Shown one piece after another: positions 24,864-34,217 of a stretch of DNA of 64,000 nt; position 1 is the stretch's first letter, and every line of letters begins with the position of its first letter. The notes beneath the pieces were generated by a model, which was not told the origin of the DNA, made no database searches, and saw only the letters and a list, made by a program, of their open reading frames with translations. The DNA is from Bifidobacterium breve. GTDB lineage: Bacteria > Actinomycetota > Thermoleophilia > Solirubrobacterales > Solirubrobacteraceae. The position numbers were made by a program, and so were the translations under genes. Where the stretch lies: positions 21,810 through 85,809 of the forward strand of contig CAMCUD010000020.1 in the NCBI GenBank assembly GCA_945878865.1, in the 5' to 3' direction.

Positions 24864-24871
24864 GGTGCCGC

Positions 24872-26629
24872 CTAGCGAACGTCGACGGGCGGTCCGCATG
24901 GGGCGCCGCGCAGCCGGTAGATCCAGATCTCCGGGCCGGGGCGCTCGTAGGCGAGCGGGAAGTAGACGTAGCTGCGGTCGAAGTCGAACGGCACCGCCTT
25001 CGCGCCGGGGTCGTACGGCCGGAAGCGCGCGGCCAGCCGCGCCTCGCGCTCGAGCCGCCGGTAGTACGCGATGGCGCCCGGCACCTTGTCGGGCTGGGCG
25101 AGCGCGCGCCCCTTCTGGTGCGAGCCGACAACCACCCAGCAGAACCGGCCGCGGCGGTACGCGTCGATGAGCTCCGGCCGCAGTGTCCGCTCGTAGTCCT
25201 CGACGTTGACGACCACGCCGCCGGGGACCCGCTCGCCGGTCTTCGGATCGACGTCCGATCGGCTCGTCGGCCACTTCAGCCAGCGCTCGCCGGTGCTCGT
25301 GCGCGTCGACGGCAGGCCCGGGTCCTGCGCCCAGCTGCCGGGCAGGAACGGCTCGATGACAATCTTGCGTCCCGCGGGGACGTTGCGCGAGAGCCACGCC
25401 CGTGCCTCGTTGCGGGTGTCCTCCCGGGAAAGGACCCGGTCGATGTGGACCGACATCACGAGTCCCTGCAAGAGGACGATCCCGGCCACGCCCGCCGCGA
25501 CGACCCAGCGCAGGCCCGGCCGGCGGCGCGCCAGCAGCGCGACGACCCAGAGCACACCGGCGGCGGCCAGGAGGCAGAGGAACGGGAGGATCGGCATGAG
25601 CCACCGGCCGAAGAACCGCTCCTGCGCGCCCATGAAGGCGATGAAGAGGATCGGGGCGGGCAGCAGCATCGCCAGCGCCCAGCGGTCGCGCCGCGCCAGC
25701 GCCGCCGCGCCTGCGCCCGCCGCCAGCAGCGGCAGCCACCCGAAGCCCCAGGTGAGCGCCCAGAGGTAGTGGCGCCAGCCGTTCGTCTGCGTCAGTCCGA
25801 GCTTGCCTGCCTCGTCCGCCGAGGCGTCGGACTGGTGGCTCAGCCCGTCGGCGAAGGCGCTGACGTCCAGCAGCGCGTACGGGTTGGCGACGAGGAACGC
25901 CGCAAGCGCGGCGGCGCCGGCGAGGGCGAGGCCTCGCAGCGCGCCGCGCCGATCCGCGCCTGCCTGCGCGAGCGCCGCGGCGAGGATCGCGAGCAGGACG
26001 ATCCCGCCGGTGTACTTCGTCGCGCACGCCAGCCCGAGCCCGGCGCCGGCGATCACCCAATCCCGCCGCGAGCCGCCCCGCAGCACGCCGGCGGCGCCGG
26101 CGAGCGCCAGGCAGATCGGGGCGAGGGTCGGCGCGTCGTTGAGCGCCTGGTGGCTGTAGAAGACCGGCAGGAACGAGACGGTCAGCAGCGCGCCGGCCAG
26201 CAGCCCGCCGGCGCGGCCGAACAGTCGGTTGCCCGCCCAGACCATGAGGCCCACCGCGACGGTCGAGAGCACCGCTGCCGCGAGGCGCGCCGCGATCCAC
26301 ACGGGGGTCGGGTCGCTCGCGAACGCCTCCGACACGCCCTCACGCCCGCCGAACCACACGAGGAAGACGGCATGCAGGACGTACGTGAACGCCGGCGGGT
26401 TGACGAAGTACCGCGGGTTGAGGTCATGCCCGAACATCCCGATCGCCCGGGGCACGAAGTGCGCGTTCTCGTCCGAGTTGTACGCCCACGGCATCCCGTG
26501 GCCGATCCCCCAGACCCGCAGGCCGAGCGCGATCAGCAGGAGCAGCGCGACCGCGATCGCGAACCAGTGGCTGCTCAGGCGGGCGCCGAGCCCGGGCGCG
26601 GTGCCGCGCGGGGCGTCAGCAACGGACAT
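24872..26629 (-). CDS. GT39-like membrane glycosyltransferase (PMT/ArnT type)
   Basis: 585 residues with about ten or more membrane helices. After the first helix (FAIAVALLLLIALGLRVWGI) comes an outside loop with NSDENAHF, the acidic pair expected for GT-C enzymes that use polyprenyl-phosphate sugars. A soluble C-terminal domain follows (from about residue 400), ending PCGPPVDVR. It probably transfers a sugar from a lipid carrier on the outer face of the membrane; the acceptor is unknown. It overlaps the next membrane protein gene upstream by 14 bp, so the two are likely made together. Confidence 0.85.
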   Translation of the reverse strand: MSVADAPRGTAPGLGARLSSHWFAIAVALLLLIALGLRVWGIGHGMPWAYNSDENAHFVPRAIGMFGHDLNPRYFVNPPAFTYVLHAVFLVWFGGREGVSEAFASDPTPVWIAARLAAAVLSTVAVGLMVWAGNRLFGRAGGLLAGALLTVSFLPVFYSHQALNDAPTLAPICLALAGAAGVLRGGSRRDWVIAGAGLGLACATKYTGGIVLLAILAAALAQAGADRRGALRGLALAGAAALAAFLVANPYALLDVSAFADGLSHQSDASADEAGKLGLTQTNGWRHYLWALTWGFGWLPLLAAGAGAAALARRDRWALAMLLPAPILFIAFMGAQERFFGRWLMPILPFLCLLAAAGVLWVVALLARRRPGLRWVVAAGVAGIVLLQGLVMSVHIDRVLSREDTRNEARAWLSRNVPAGRKIVIEPFLPGSWAQDPGLPSTRTSTGERWLKWPTSRSDVDPKTGERVPGGVVVNVEDYERTLRPELIDAYRRGRFCWVVVGSHQKGRALAQPDKVPGAIAYYRRLEREARLAARFRPYDPGAKAVPFDFDRSYVYFPLAYERPGPEIWIYRLRGAPCGPPVDVR

Positions 26630-28106
26630 ACGCGGCGTAGTACTGGCTCACCGCCTTGCGCTCGAAGCCCTCCGGCGGCACGTTGGTCTCCGGACCGTCG
26701 AGATCGTTGACGAGCAGCTGGTTGAAGAGCGCGGCCCGGCCGTGGATGACGATCGCCACGCCCTTCTCGGGCTCGGGCGCGTCGGGGTCGGTCCGCGCGA
26801 TGACCTGGTCCTCGGGGAGGTTGAGGTCCCAGCGCACGTCGGGGATGAGCTTGTGGTTGGGGACGAAGACCGGCCCGCACTTCAGCCCGGCCCGCACGTC
26901 GGGGTTGGCCAGCACCTGCTCGAGCGCGACGTGCGCGTCGCCGCGGAACACGAGTTCGCTCTCGAGCTTGTTGACGTTGACCCGCGAGGCGGTGAAGGCG
27001 ACACCGAAGACGACGAGCAGCGCCGCCCCGACCATCCACGCACGCCGCACCCAGCCGTGCTCGAGCATCGTCCACCCCGCGACCGCCACGGCCGCCATGA
27101 GCATGAGGACGAGCGAGGGAACGAGCAGGTAGCGGTCGATGACCGACAGGCCGGCAAGCCCGACCATCGCGAACGTGCCCACCCCGGCGAGGAAGAGCGC
27201 GGCTGGCATCTTCAGCCGCGTCGGGAACAGCACCACCGCGACCGCCGTGCCGGCCGCCGCGCCGACGACGACCGGGAACTTCGCGAGCTTAATGAGGAAG
27301 TTGTAGAGCGCGTCGGGCACCGCGCCGATGCCCTTGTTGCGGCCCAGCTCCGCCGCGAGGTCGCTCGTGGCGGTCAGCGAGTACAGGGGGTTGCCCGTCA
27401 CTGCGTAGTCCGTGATCGCCCAGATCACCGGCGCCGTCCAGACGAGCACGCCGCCGAGGATCCGCACCCGCCACGTCACGCCGGGCAGCAGCCACAGCCA
27501 GTACAGGCCGCTGAGCAGCCACGCCTCGGGGCGCAGCAGGCCCGCGAGCACGAGCAGGCCGAGCACCGGCAGGCCGCGCCGCGGATGGCGCACTTCCATG
27601 ACCGCGGCCCAGATGATGAGCGCGAGGTACGTCGGCTCGATGTAGCCGCGCACCGCGTAGAACGGGAAGTCGAAGCGCGTGCAGAGCAGGAGCGCCGCGG
27701 CCAACCCGACCAGCGGGGTGAAGATCTCCTTCGCCAGCGTGTAGACCCCGGCGACGAGCCAGACGAACGATGCGAGGCACAGGGCCGTCCACATCCGGTC
27801 GCCGCCCTCGCCGAAGAGCGAGAGGATCCCGCCGACGAAGATCGAGAGCGGATGCTCGGTCGGCGCGCGATACGCCTCGAAGCTCAGGTTGACGCCGTCG
27901 AGCAGCTCGCGGCCCCAGACCAGTGAGTAGATCGAGTCGTAGTTCGGCCACGTCGGGTAGACGAAGTAGCCCACGATCGCGATCGCGATGAGCAGCCCGA
28001 GCCCGATCCATTCGAGCGTGCGCAGGGGCACGCGACCGAGGCGCGGGGGCGGCTCGGCAGGGGTGTCTGACCCGGGATGAGTTGGGGTGAGCGTCACGCC
28101 CGACAT
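26616..28106 (-). CDS. Polytopic membrane protein, probable GT-C glycosyltransferase
   Basis: 496 residues with roughly ten membrane helices, from EWIGLGLLIAIAIVGYFVYP onward. The first outside loop has YPTWPNYDSIYSLVWGRELL, a Asp-containing loop in the place where GT-C enzymes carry catalytic acids, and APTEHPL follows. A C-terminal soluble segment has few motifs and ends in a single cysteine. It resembles many mannosyltransferase-like proteins of actinobacteria. It is divergent from the GT2 gene 32 bp away and overlaps the GT39 gene. The donor and acceptor are unknown. Confidence 0.78.
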   Translation of the reverse strand: MSGVTLTPTHPGSDTPAEPPPRLGRVPLRTLEWIGLGLLIAIAIVGYFVYPTWPNYDSIYSLVWGRELLDGVNLSFEAYRAPTEHPLSIFVGGILSLFGEGGDRMWTALCLASFVWLVAGVYTLAKEIFTPLVGLAAALLLCTRFDFPFYAVRGYIEPTYLALIIWAAVMEVRHPRRGLPVLGLLVLAGLLRPEAWLLSGLYWLWLLPGVTWRVRILGGVLVWTAPVIWAITDYAVTGNPLYSLTATSDLAAELGRNKGIGAVPDALYNFLIKLAKFPVVVGAAAGTAVAVVLFPTRLKMPAALFLAGVGTFAMVGLAGLSVIDRYLLVPSLVLMLMAAVAVAGWTMLEHGWVRRAWMVGAALLVVFGVAFTASRVNVNKLESELVFRGDAHVALEQVLANPDVRAGLKCGPVFVPNHKLIPDVRWDLNLPEDQVIARTDPDAPEPEKGVAIVIHGRAALFNQLLVNDLDGPETNVPPEGFERKAVSQYYAAYVRC

Positions 28107-28138
28107 CGCGCCAGTAGGATTACAGCCCCTCTTTCGTC

Positions 28139-29200
28139 ATGAAGCTCATCATCCAGATCCCCTGCTTTGACGAGGAGACCACGTTGCCGGTCACGCTGGC
28201 GGACCTTCCCCGGGAGGTCCCTGGCTTCGACACGGTGGAGTGGCTCGTCATTGACGACGGTTCGACAGATCGAACCGTCGAGGTCGCCCGTGCCAACGGC
28301 GTCGACCACATCGTCCGGCTCACGAACAACAAGGGCCTCGCCGCCGGCTTCCAGGCCGGTCTCGACGCGTGCCTGAAGCTCGGCGCCGACGTCATCGTCA
28401 ACACCGACGCGGACAACCAGTACGACGCCTCGTACATCCCCGCGCTCGTCAAGCCCATCGTCGAAGGCAACGCCGACATGGTCGTCGGCGACCGCCAGGT
28501 GATGGAGATCGAGCACTTCTCGCCGCTGAAGAAGATGCTCCAGCGCCTCGGGTCGTGGGTCGTCCGCCAGGCGTCGAACACCGAGGTGCCCGACACGACC
28601 TCCGGGTTCCGCGCCTACAACCGCGAGGCCGCGATCCAGATGGCGGTCGTCTCGAAGTTCACCTACACGCTCGAGACGATCATCCAGGCCGGCAAGCTCC
28701 TCGTCGCCACCGACCACGTCCCCATCCGGACCAACGAGAAGCTGCGCGAGTCGCGCCTCTTCCCGTCCATGTGGGCGTACGTGCGGCGCAACAGCGTCTC
28801 GATCTTCAGGATCTACACCCAGTACGAGCCGCTGAAGGTCTTCATGACCCTCGCGTCGGTCATCGGGATCGTCGCGCTCGTCGTCTGGATCCGGTTCTTC
28901 TACTTCTACGCCATCGAGGGTGACGGCGCGGGCCACGTGCAGTCGCTGATCCTCGGCGCCGTGCTGTTCAACGCGTCGATCGTGCTCGGGGCCATCGGCA
29001 TCCTGGGCGACCTGCTCGCGGGCCAGCGCGTGATGACGCAGCGGATCTTCGAGCGCGTGCGCCGCGTCGAGCTGCAGCTCGGCGTCGCACCGTCGCACTA
29101 CGAGCCGGGCACGAACACCACCGGCCATCCCGCCACGACCGGCGCCGGCGCGGGCGGCGCGACGGGCAAGACCGAGGAACGAGAGGCTCTCAAGCTATGA
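28139..29200 (+). CDS. GT2 glycosyltransferase with C-terminal membrane helices
   Basis: 353 residues. The GT-A fold is clear: IPCFDEETTLPVTL, DDGSTDRTVEVARANG, NKGLAAGFQAGLDACL and the DxD metal motif NTDADNQYD. Two helices near 235-305 (VIGIVALVVWIRFFYFYA and VLFNASIVLGAIGILGDLLA) anchor it in the membrane. The pattern suits a polyprenyl-phosphate sugar transferase that makes lipid-linked donors for the two GT-C enzymes next door. The last 40 residues are a low-complexity tail. A TAGGAT box (28115-28120) lies 18 nt upstream. Its stop overlaps the methyltransferase start (ATGA). Confidence 0.88.
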   Translation: MKLIIQIPCFDEETTLPVTLADLPREVPGFDTVEWLVIDDGSTDRTVEVARANGVDHIVRLTNNKGLAAGFQAGLDACLKLGADVIVNTDADNQYDASYIPALVKPIVEGNADMVVGDRQVMEIEHFSPLKKMLQRLGSWVVRQASNTEVPDTTSGFRAYNREAAIQMAVVSKFTYTLETIIQAGKLLVATDHVPIRTNEKLRESRLFPSMWAYVRRNSVSIFRIYTQYEPLKVFMTLASVIGIVALVVWIRFFYFYAIEGDGAGHVQSLILGAVLFNASIVLGAIGILGDLLAGQRVMTQRIFERVRRVELQLGVAPSHYEPGTNTTGHPATTGAGAGGATGKTEEREALKL

Positions 29201-29826
29201 GCACCACCGTCACCGTCGACGCCGAGGGCACGGTCACCGGCAACACGTACGACAAGTACAACACGACCAACCCGGTCGCCAAGCGCCTGCAGGCCGGCTT
29301 CGAGCGCTGCCTCGACGAGCTCTTCGCCAAGGCGGCGCCGCAGTCGCTGCTGGACGTCGGCTGCGGTGAAGCCCACCACACGTACCAATGGGCGCAGCAG
29401 CTCGGCGACAAGCGCGTCGTGGGCATCGACCTCGACGACGACACGCTGAAGTCCTTCTGGGAGCAGCGCACCGCGCCGAACCTCGAGTACAAGATCCTCA
29501 AGGCCGAGAACATGCCCTTCGAGGACAACGAGTTCGACGTCGCGACGGCGATCGAGGTCCTCGAGCACGTGCCCGACCCCGAGCACACGGTCGCCGAGAT
29601 GGCGCGCGTCGCCTCCGGGCACCTGCTCGTCAGCGTCCCCCGCGAGCCGATGTGGCGCATGCTGAACATGGCCCGCGGCGCCTACATCAAGGATCTGGGC
29701 AACACGCCCGGCCACCTCAACCACTGGTCCAAGCGCTCGTTCGTGCAGCTGCTCAGCACGCACGGCGAGGTCGTCGAGGCACGGTCGCCTTTCCCCTGGA
29801 CCATGCTGCTCGTCCGGCTTGGCTGA
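29197..29826 (+). CDS. SAM-dependent methyltransferase (class I)
   Basis: 209 residues. Motif I is LLDVGCGEAHHTY, motif II VVGIDLDDDTLKSFW, and the later FDVATAIEVLEHVPDPEHTV is typical of the Methyltransf_11 family. The position between a GT2 and a flippase suggests methylation of a sugar or lipid carrier during surface glycan assembly (inference). It is coupled to the GT2 by a 4-bp overlap and overlaps the flippase start by 8 bp. Confidence 0.87.
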   Translation: MSTTVTVDAEGTVTGNTYDKYNTTNPVAKRLQAGFERCLDELFAKAAPQSLLDVGCGEAHHTYQWAQQLGDKRVVGIDLDDDTLKSFWEQRTAPNLEYKILKAENMPFEDNEFDVATAIEVLEHVPDPEHTVAEMARVASGHLLVSVPREPMWRMLNMARGAYIKDLGNTPGHLNHWSKRSFVQLLSTHGEVVEARSPFPWTMLLVRLG

Positions 29827-31150
29827 GACCGCCGCGAGCGAGGCCCCGCCGGAGCAGGAGGAGCGCGGACGGGGCTACGGCGCCGGCGCGCGCATCCTGT
29901 CCGTCGGCATCGCGCTGACGGGCGTCGTCACCTTCGCGTACTTCTCGCTGGCCTCATTCGGGCTGACCGCCGACGAGTATTCGCGGATCAGCCTCATGTG
30001 GTCGGTGCTGTTCGTCACAGTCACGGTGCTGTACCGGCCGATCGAGCAGCTGCTGTCCCGGACGATCGCCGAGCGCCGCGCCCTCGGCCACGGCGACCAT
30101 CCGCTGCGCGAGCCGTTCCTCATCCAGATGGGGTTCGCGCTGCTGTTCCTCATCGCCGCGCTGGCGCTCCGGGGGCCGATCGAGGACGAACTGCTCGACG
30201 GATCCTCGTCGCTGTACTGGATCCTCATCGGCGCCGTCCTCGCCTACGCGGCGAGTTACTTCGCGCGCGGGTGGCTGGCGGGCCATCAGCGCTTCGAGCT
30301 CTACGGCGGCCTGGTGTTCCTCGAGGCCACGACGCGCGTGATCTTCGCGCTCGCCGTCGTGGTGGGGCTCGCGTCGGGGCAGACCGCGGTCGCGTTCGGC
30401 ATGCTCGCCGCCCCCTGCGTCTCGCTCATCGTCGTGCCGCTGGCGTTCAGCCGCAACGACCCGCCCGCGTCGCAGGGTGAGGTCAAGGAGGCCGAGGGCG
30501 GGCTGTCGCTGCGCCACGGGCTCGGCTTCGCCGCCGCGGTGTTCGTGGTCATGCTCGCCGAGCAGACGCTCATCAACGGCGCGGTCATCACCGTCGACAT
30601 CACCAGCGGCGACGCGGCGCTCGCGGGCATCGTCTTCAGCATCCTGCTCATCGCTCGCGCGCCGCTGCAGCTCTTCCAGGCGATCCAGGGCTCGCTGCTG
30701 CCCCATCTGGCCGGGTTGAACGCCACGGAGGACGGTGGCGAGTTCTCCAAGGCGATCCGCGTCACGATCCTCGCGATCGCCGCATTCGCCGGTGCCGTGG
30801 CGATCGGCCTGTTCGCGCTCGGGCCGTTCCTCATGAACCTCGTCTTCAACCTCGACTACGACTGGAGCCGCGTCGGGCTGGGCATCGTCGCACTCGGCAT
30901 GGGCCTGCACCTGGCCGGCGGCACGCTCAACCAGGCGGCGCTCGCCCGCGGCCACGCGCGTGAGGCGTCGATCGCGTGGGCGGTGGTCGGCGTCGCGTTC
31001 GTGGCGTGGATGTTCTCCCCGGTGATCGACGACGAGGTCCTGCGCGCCGAGGTCGGGTACGCGGTCGCGGCCGCGCTGCTGTGCGGGCTGCTCACCTGGG
31101 TCTACCACCTGCGCCCCGACCCCCAGGCCGCCGCGGACCCGTCCGCCTGA
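29819..31150 (+). CDS. Oligosaccharide flippase / polysaccharide export membrane protein
   Basis: 443 residues with about twelve membrane helices in the MOP/Wzx style, beginning after a soluble 25-residue N-terminus. Segments include ILSVGIALTGVVTFAYFSLA, GFALLFLIAALAL and ALLCGLLTWVYHL. Such proteins flip lipid-linked oligosaccharides across the inner membrane. The start codon is a TTG at 29819 overlapping the methyltransferase end, since no ATG or GTG gives a better fit. The neighbours make it the export step of this glycan set. Confidence 0.8.
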   Translation: MAETAASEAPPEQEERGRGYGAGARILSVGIALTGVVTFAYFSLASFGLTADEYSRISLMWSVLFVTVTVLYRPIEQLLSRTIAERRALGHGDHPLREPFLIQMGFALLFLIAALALRGPIEDELLDGSSSLYWILIGAVLAYAASYFARGWLAGHQRFELYGGLVFLEATTRVIFALAVVVGLASGQTAVAFGMLAAPCVSLIVVPLAFSRNDPPASQGEVKEAEGGLSLRHGLGFAAAVFVVMLAEQTLINGAVITVDITSGDAALAGIVFSILLIARAPLQLFQAIQGSLLPHLAGLNATEDGGEFSKAIRVTILAIAAFAGAVAIGLFALGPFLMNLVFNLDYDWSRVGLGIVALGMGLHLAGGTLNQAALARGHAREASIAWAVVGVAFVAWMFSPVIDDEVLRAEVGYAVAAALLCGLLTWVYHLRPDPQAAADPSA

Positions 31151-31159
31151 ACGCTTCCG

Positions 31160-31173
31160 TACACTCGACCGCC
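31160..31173 (+). promoter_or_regulatory. -10-like TACACT at the aldolase start
   Basis: TACACT (31160-31165) ends 8 nt before the ATG at 31174, so a leaderless transcript is likely and the aldolase/kinase pair can be expressed apart from the glycan genes. Confidence 0.45.
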
Positions 31174-31830
31174 ATGCTGCTCGGCAAGGAACGCGACCAG
31201 GTCGCCGACACCGCACGAGGCCTCGCCGCCGCCGGCCTCGTGTCGGGGACGAACGGGAACATCAGCGTCCGCGCCGGAGAGCTCGTCGCCGTCAGCCCGA
31301 CGGGCTGCAGGCTCGCCGAGCTCGTCGCCGACGACGTGGCGGTCGTCGATCTCGACGGCGTCCAGCACGACGGCGCCCTGGCCCCCACATCGGAGATCGC
31401 GCTGCACCTCGGTGTGTACACCCGCTACGACGGCGGCGCGGTCATCCACACGCACGCGCCGATGGCCACCGCGCTGTCATGCGTGCTCGACGAGGTCCCG
31501 CTCGTGCACTACGAGATGCTCGGGCTCGGCGGCGCGGTGCGGGTCGCGCCCTATGCGACGTTCGGGACACCCGAGCTCGCCGCCGGCGTCCTCGACGCGC
31601 TCGACGGCCGGCTGGCCGCGCTCATGGCCAACCACGGGGCGCTGACGTGGGGACCGGACATGGCGACAGCACTCCGCGCCACCGAGCTGCTCGAATGGGC
31701 GTGCACCCTGTACTGGCGCGCCGCGCAGCTCGGCGCGCCGCGGACGCTCGACGACGCCGCGGCTCGCGCGGTGATCGACCACGTGACGTCGACCGGCTAC
31801 GGCGCGACCCGCGCCGCCGAGGAGGAGTAG
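31174..31830 (+). CDS. Class II aldolase/adducin family protein
   Basis: 218 residues of a zinc aldolase of the L-fuculose-phosphate aldolase type. Substrate loops GTNGNISVR and SPTGC bind the phosphate, HTHAPMATALS supplies two metal histidines, and ANHGALTWG supplies the third. It would cleave a ketose 1-phosphate to dihydroxyacetone phosphate and an aldehyde. I chose the ATG at 31174 (MLLGKERDQVADTAR); the longer open frame upstream is inside the flippase. The PfkB kinase starts 3 bp after its stop, suggesting a kinase-then-aldolase pathway for an unknown sugar. Confidence 0.88.
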   Translation: MLLGKERDQVADTARGLAAAGLVSGTNGNISVRAGELVAVSPTGCRLAELVADDVAVVDLDGVQHDGALAPTSEIALHLGVYTRYDGGAVIHTHAPMATALSCVLDEVPLVHYEMLGLGGAVRVAPYATFGTPELAAGVLDALDGRLAALMANHGALTWGPDMATALRATELLEWACTLYWRAAQLGAPRTLDDAAARAVIDHVTSTGYGATRAAEEE

Positions 31831-31833
31831 CGG

Positions 31834-32748
31834 ATGCGCGCGATCGCACTGGGAGTCCACGTCCTCGACGTGCTGTGCCGGCCGGTGGAGGCCATTCCCG
31901 AGGGCCAGGGCGGGCAGCTCGTCGAGCAGATCCGCATCACCGCCGCGGGGTCCGCGGGCGGGACGGCGCTCGTCCTCGCCCGGCTGGGGGCTGACGTGTT
32001 CAGCGCCGGCGCGGTGGGGACCGACGCCGCAGGCGACATGCTGCTCTCGCTGCTCAGCCGCGAGGGGATCGACACGTCGCTGCTGGTGCGCAGCGGCGAG
32101 CAGCAGACGTCGGCGAGCGTCCTGCCGATCCGCCCCAACGGCGAGCGCCCGGCGTTCCACGTCGTCGGCGCCAACGCGCTCGTCGGGCCCGATTCCGTGC
32201 CCGACGACGTGCTCGACGCGGCCGGGTTCCTCCATCTCGGCGGTCCCGAGTTCATGGGCGGCGAGCAGGCGGCGAAGGTGCTCGAGCGCGCCCGCGCGCG
32301 CGGCGTCGTGACCTCCGCGGACATCCTCGCGCCGGGCGACCCAGGAGTCCTGGAGTGGATCGGGGCGGCCCTCCCCCACCTCGACTGGCTGCTGCCCAAC
32401 GACGAGCAGGTGCTCGGCTTCACCGGGGAGACCGACCTCATCGCGGGCTGCCGCGCGCTGCTCGCCCGCGGCGTGGCGGGCGTCGCCGCGACCCGCGGCG
32501 CCGAGGGCGCCGTCGTCGTGACCGCGGACGGCGTCGCAGAGGTCCCGGCATTCCCGATCGACGTCGTCGACACCACCGGCTGCGGAGACGCGTTCAGCGC
32601 GGGCTTCCTGCGCGGGCTCTCGCTCGAGCTCGACGCCGCCAACGCCGCGCGGCTCGGGTGCGCGGCGGCCTCACAGGTCGCCGGGGGCCTCGGGACGGAC
32701 GCAGGTGCGTACGACCTCGAGACCGTGCGCACGCTGGCGTTCGTCTAA
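31834..32748 (+). CDS. PfkB-family carbohydrate kinase
   Basis: 304 residues of the ribokinase fold. It has the glycine-rich AGSAGGTALVLARLGADV, a substrate segment after it, and the C-terminal signature DTTGCGDAFSAGFLRG with the catalytic aspartate. It phosphorylates a sugar or related alcohol using ATP; the exact sugar is unknown. It is adjacent to the class II aldolase (3 bp gap), which could act on its product. Its stop overlaps the convergent MFS gene by 4 bp. Confidence 0.9.
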   Translation: MRAIALGVHVLDVLCRPVEAIPEGQGGQLVEQIRITAAGSAGGTALVLARLGADVFSAGAVGTDAAGDMLLSLLSREGIDTSLLVRSGEQQTSASVLPIRPNGERPAFHVVGANALVGPDSVPDDVLDAAGFLHLGGPEFMGGEQAAKVLERARARGVVTSADILAPGDPGVLEWIGAALPHLDWLLPNDEQVLGFTGETDLIAGCRALLARGVAGVAATRGAEGAVVVTADGVAEVPAFPIDVVDTTGCGDAFSAGFLRGLSLELDAANAARLGCAAASQVAGGLGTDAGAYDLETVRTLAFV

Positions 32749-34217
32749 CCCAGCTCGGCGGCTGGCTCCGCCGCCGGCTGCGCCTGAGGACGGAGCCGCC
32801 GCGGCAGGATGAAGGCCGCGACGAGGAACCCGACGGCGAACATGACCGTCGCGACGTAGAACGCCGTCGTGTAGCCGTGGACCGCGGCCGCTGACGCCAG
32901 GCCCGGGCCGGGGGTGTGGCTGGACGCGTAGTTCGCAGCCGAGCTCGTGAAGATCGTCGAGAGGACCGCGGTGCCGACGGCGCCGCCGACCTGCTGGCAC
33001 GTGTTGACCATCGCGGACGCGACACCCGCCTCGTAGCGCTCGACCCCGAGCGTCGCGGTGGCGAACGACGGCGCGAAGATGCACGGCATGCCGATGCCGA
33101 TGATGACGAGCCCGGGAAGAACGTCGGCGGCGTAGGTCGACGTCGGCGTGAGCTGCGCGAAGAACCCGAGCATGGCGGTGGCGCCGAGCGCCATGCCCGT
33201 GAGGATGATCGGCCGGGCCCCGACCCGCGGGAGCACCTTCGTCTGCACCGTCGGCGCGACGAGGAAGATCATCGCGGTCATCGGGAGGAACGCCACGCCG
33301 GTCTTCAGCGGCGAGTACCCGAGGTTCTGCTGCATGAAGTAGGTCAGGAACAGGAAGACGGCGAAGACGCTGGCGCCGGCGATCGCGATGGACGAGTACG
33401 CGCCGCCGCGCGCGCGATCCCACACGATGTGCAGGGGAAGCAACGGCTCGGCGACCCGGCGCTCCCAGATGACGAAGGCGACGAGCAGCAGGACGCCCGC
33501 GGTGAGCGAGATGATCGTCGTCGGCGACGACCACGACTCCGTCGCGGCCTCCGAGAACCCGAAGACGATCGCGAAGAGCCCTGAGCACGCCAGCGCGGCG
33601 CCGAGGACGTCGATGCGCGGCTTCTGCGGGTGCGCTTCGTTGACGATCAGCCGCAGCGCGGCGAACGCCGCGGGGATGGCGATCAGCAGGTTGACGTAGA
33701 AGCACCACCGCCACGTCAGGACATCCGTCAGGATGCCGCCGAGCAGGAGGCCCACCGACGCGCCGGCGGTGGCGACCGCCGCGAAGATGCCGAAGGCCTT
33801 GGCCCGCTCCGGCGAGTTGGCGAACGTCACCGTCAGCAGCGACAGCGCCGACGGCGCGAGGAGCGCCCCGAACACGCCCTGCAGGGTGCGGGCCACGACG
33901 AGCACGCCGAAGGACGGGGCGAGCCCGCCGAGGAACGACGCGGCCGAGAACCCGATGAGGCCGGCGATGAACGTCCACTTGCGGCCGAAGAGATCGCCGA
34001 TCTTGCCGCCGATCAGCAGCAGGCTGCCGAACGCCAGCGCGTAGGCGGTGACCACCCACTGGCGGTTGTCGGCCGAGAACCCGAGATCGGCCTGGGCCGA
34101 GGGCAGGGCGATGTTCACGATGGTCGCGTCGAGCACGACCATGAGCTGGGCCACTCCGAGGAGGGCGAGCACCGCCCAGCGGTTCGGTTCGGCGGCGGGG
34201 GTCCTGGCGGCGAGCAT
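32745..34217 (-). CDS. MFS drug exporter, DHA2 (EmrB/QacA) type
   Basis: 490 residues with about fourteen membrane helices. The DHA2 motifs are visible: LDATIVNIALPSAQADLGFS in helix 1 and GGKIGDLFGRKWTF as motif A, with ARTLQGVFGALLAPSALSL later. It would expel hydrophobic drugs using the proton gradient. I set the start at the ATG at 34217, which lies 6 nt after TATGCT; an in-frame TTG at 34232 would overlap that promoter. A palindrome lies immediately upstream, so a local or distant repressor is likely, though no TetR gene is adjacent. Confidence 0.9.
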   Translation of the reverse strand: MLAARTPAAEPNRWAVLALLGVAQLMVVLDATIVNIALPSAQADLGFSADNRQWVVTAYALAFGSLLLIGGKIGDLFGRKWTFIAGLIGFSAASFLGGLAPSFGVLVVARTLQGVFGALLAPSALSLLTVTFANSPERAKAFGIFAAVATAGASVGLLLGGILTDVLTWRWCFYVNLLIAIPAAFAALRLIVNEAHPQKPRIDVLGAALACSGLFAIVFGFSEAATESWSSPTTIISLTAGVLLLVAFVIWERRVAEPLLPLHIVWDRARGGAYSSIAIAGASVFAVFLFLTYFMQQNLGYSPLKTGVAFLPMTAMIFLVAPTVQTKVLPRVGARPIILTGMALGATAMLGFFAQLTPTSTYAADVLPGLVIIGIGMPCIFAPSFATATLGVERYEAGVASAMVNTCQQVGGAVGTAVLSTIFTSSAANYASSHTPGPGLASAAAVHGYTTAFYVATVMFAVGFLVAAFILPRRLRPQAQPAAEPAAELG

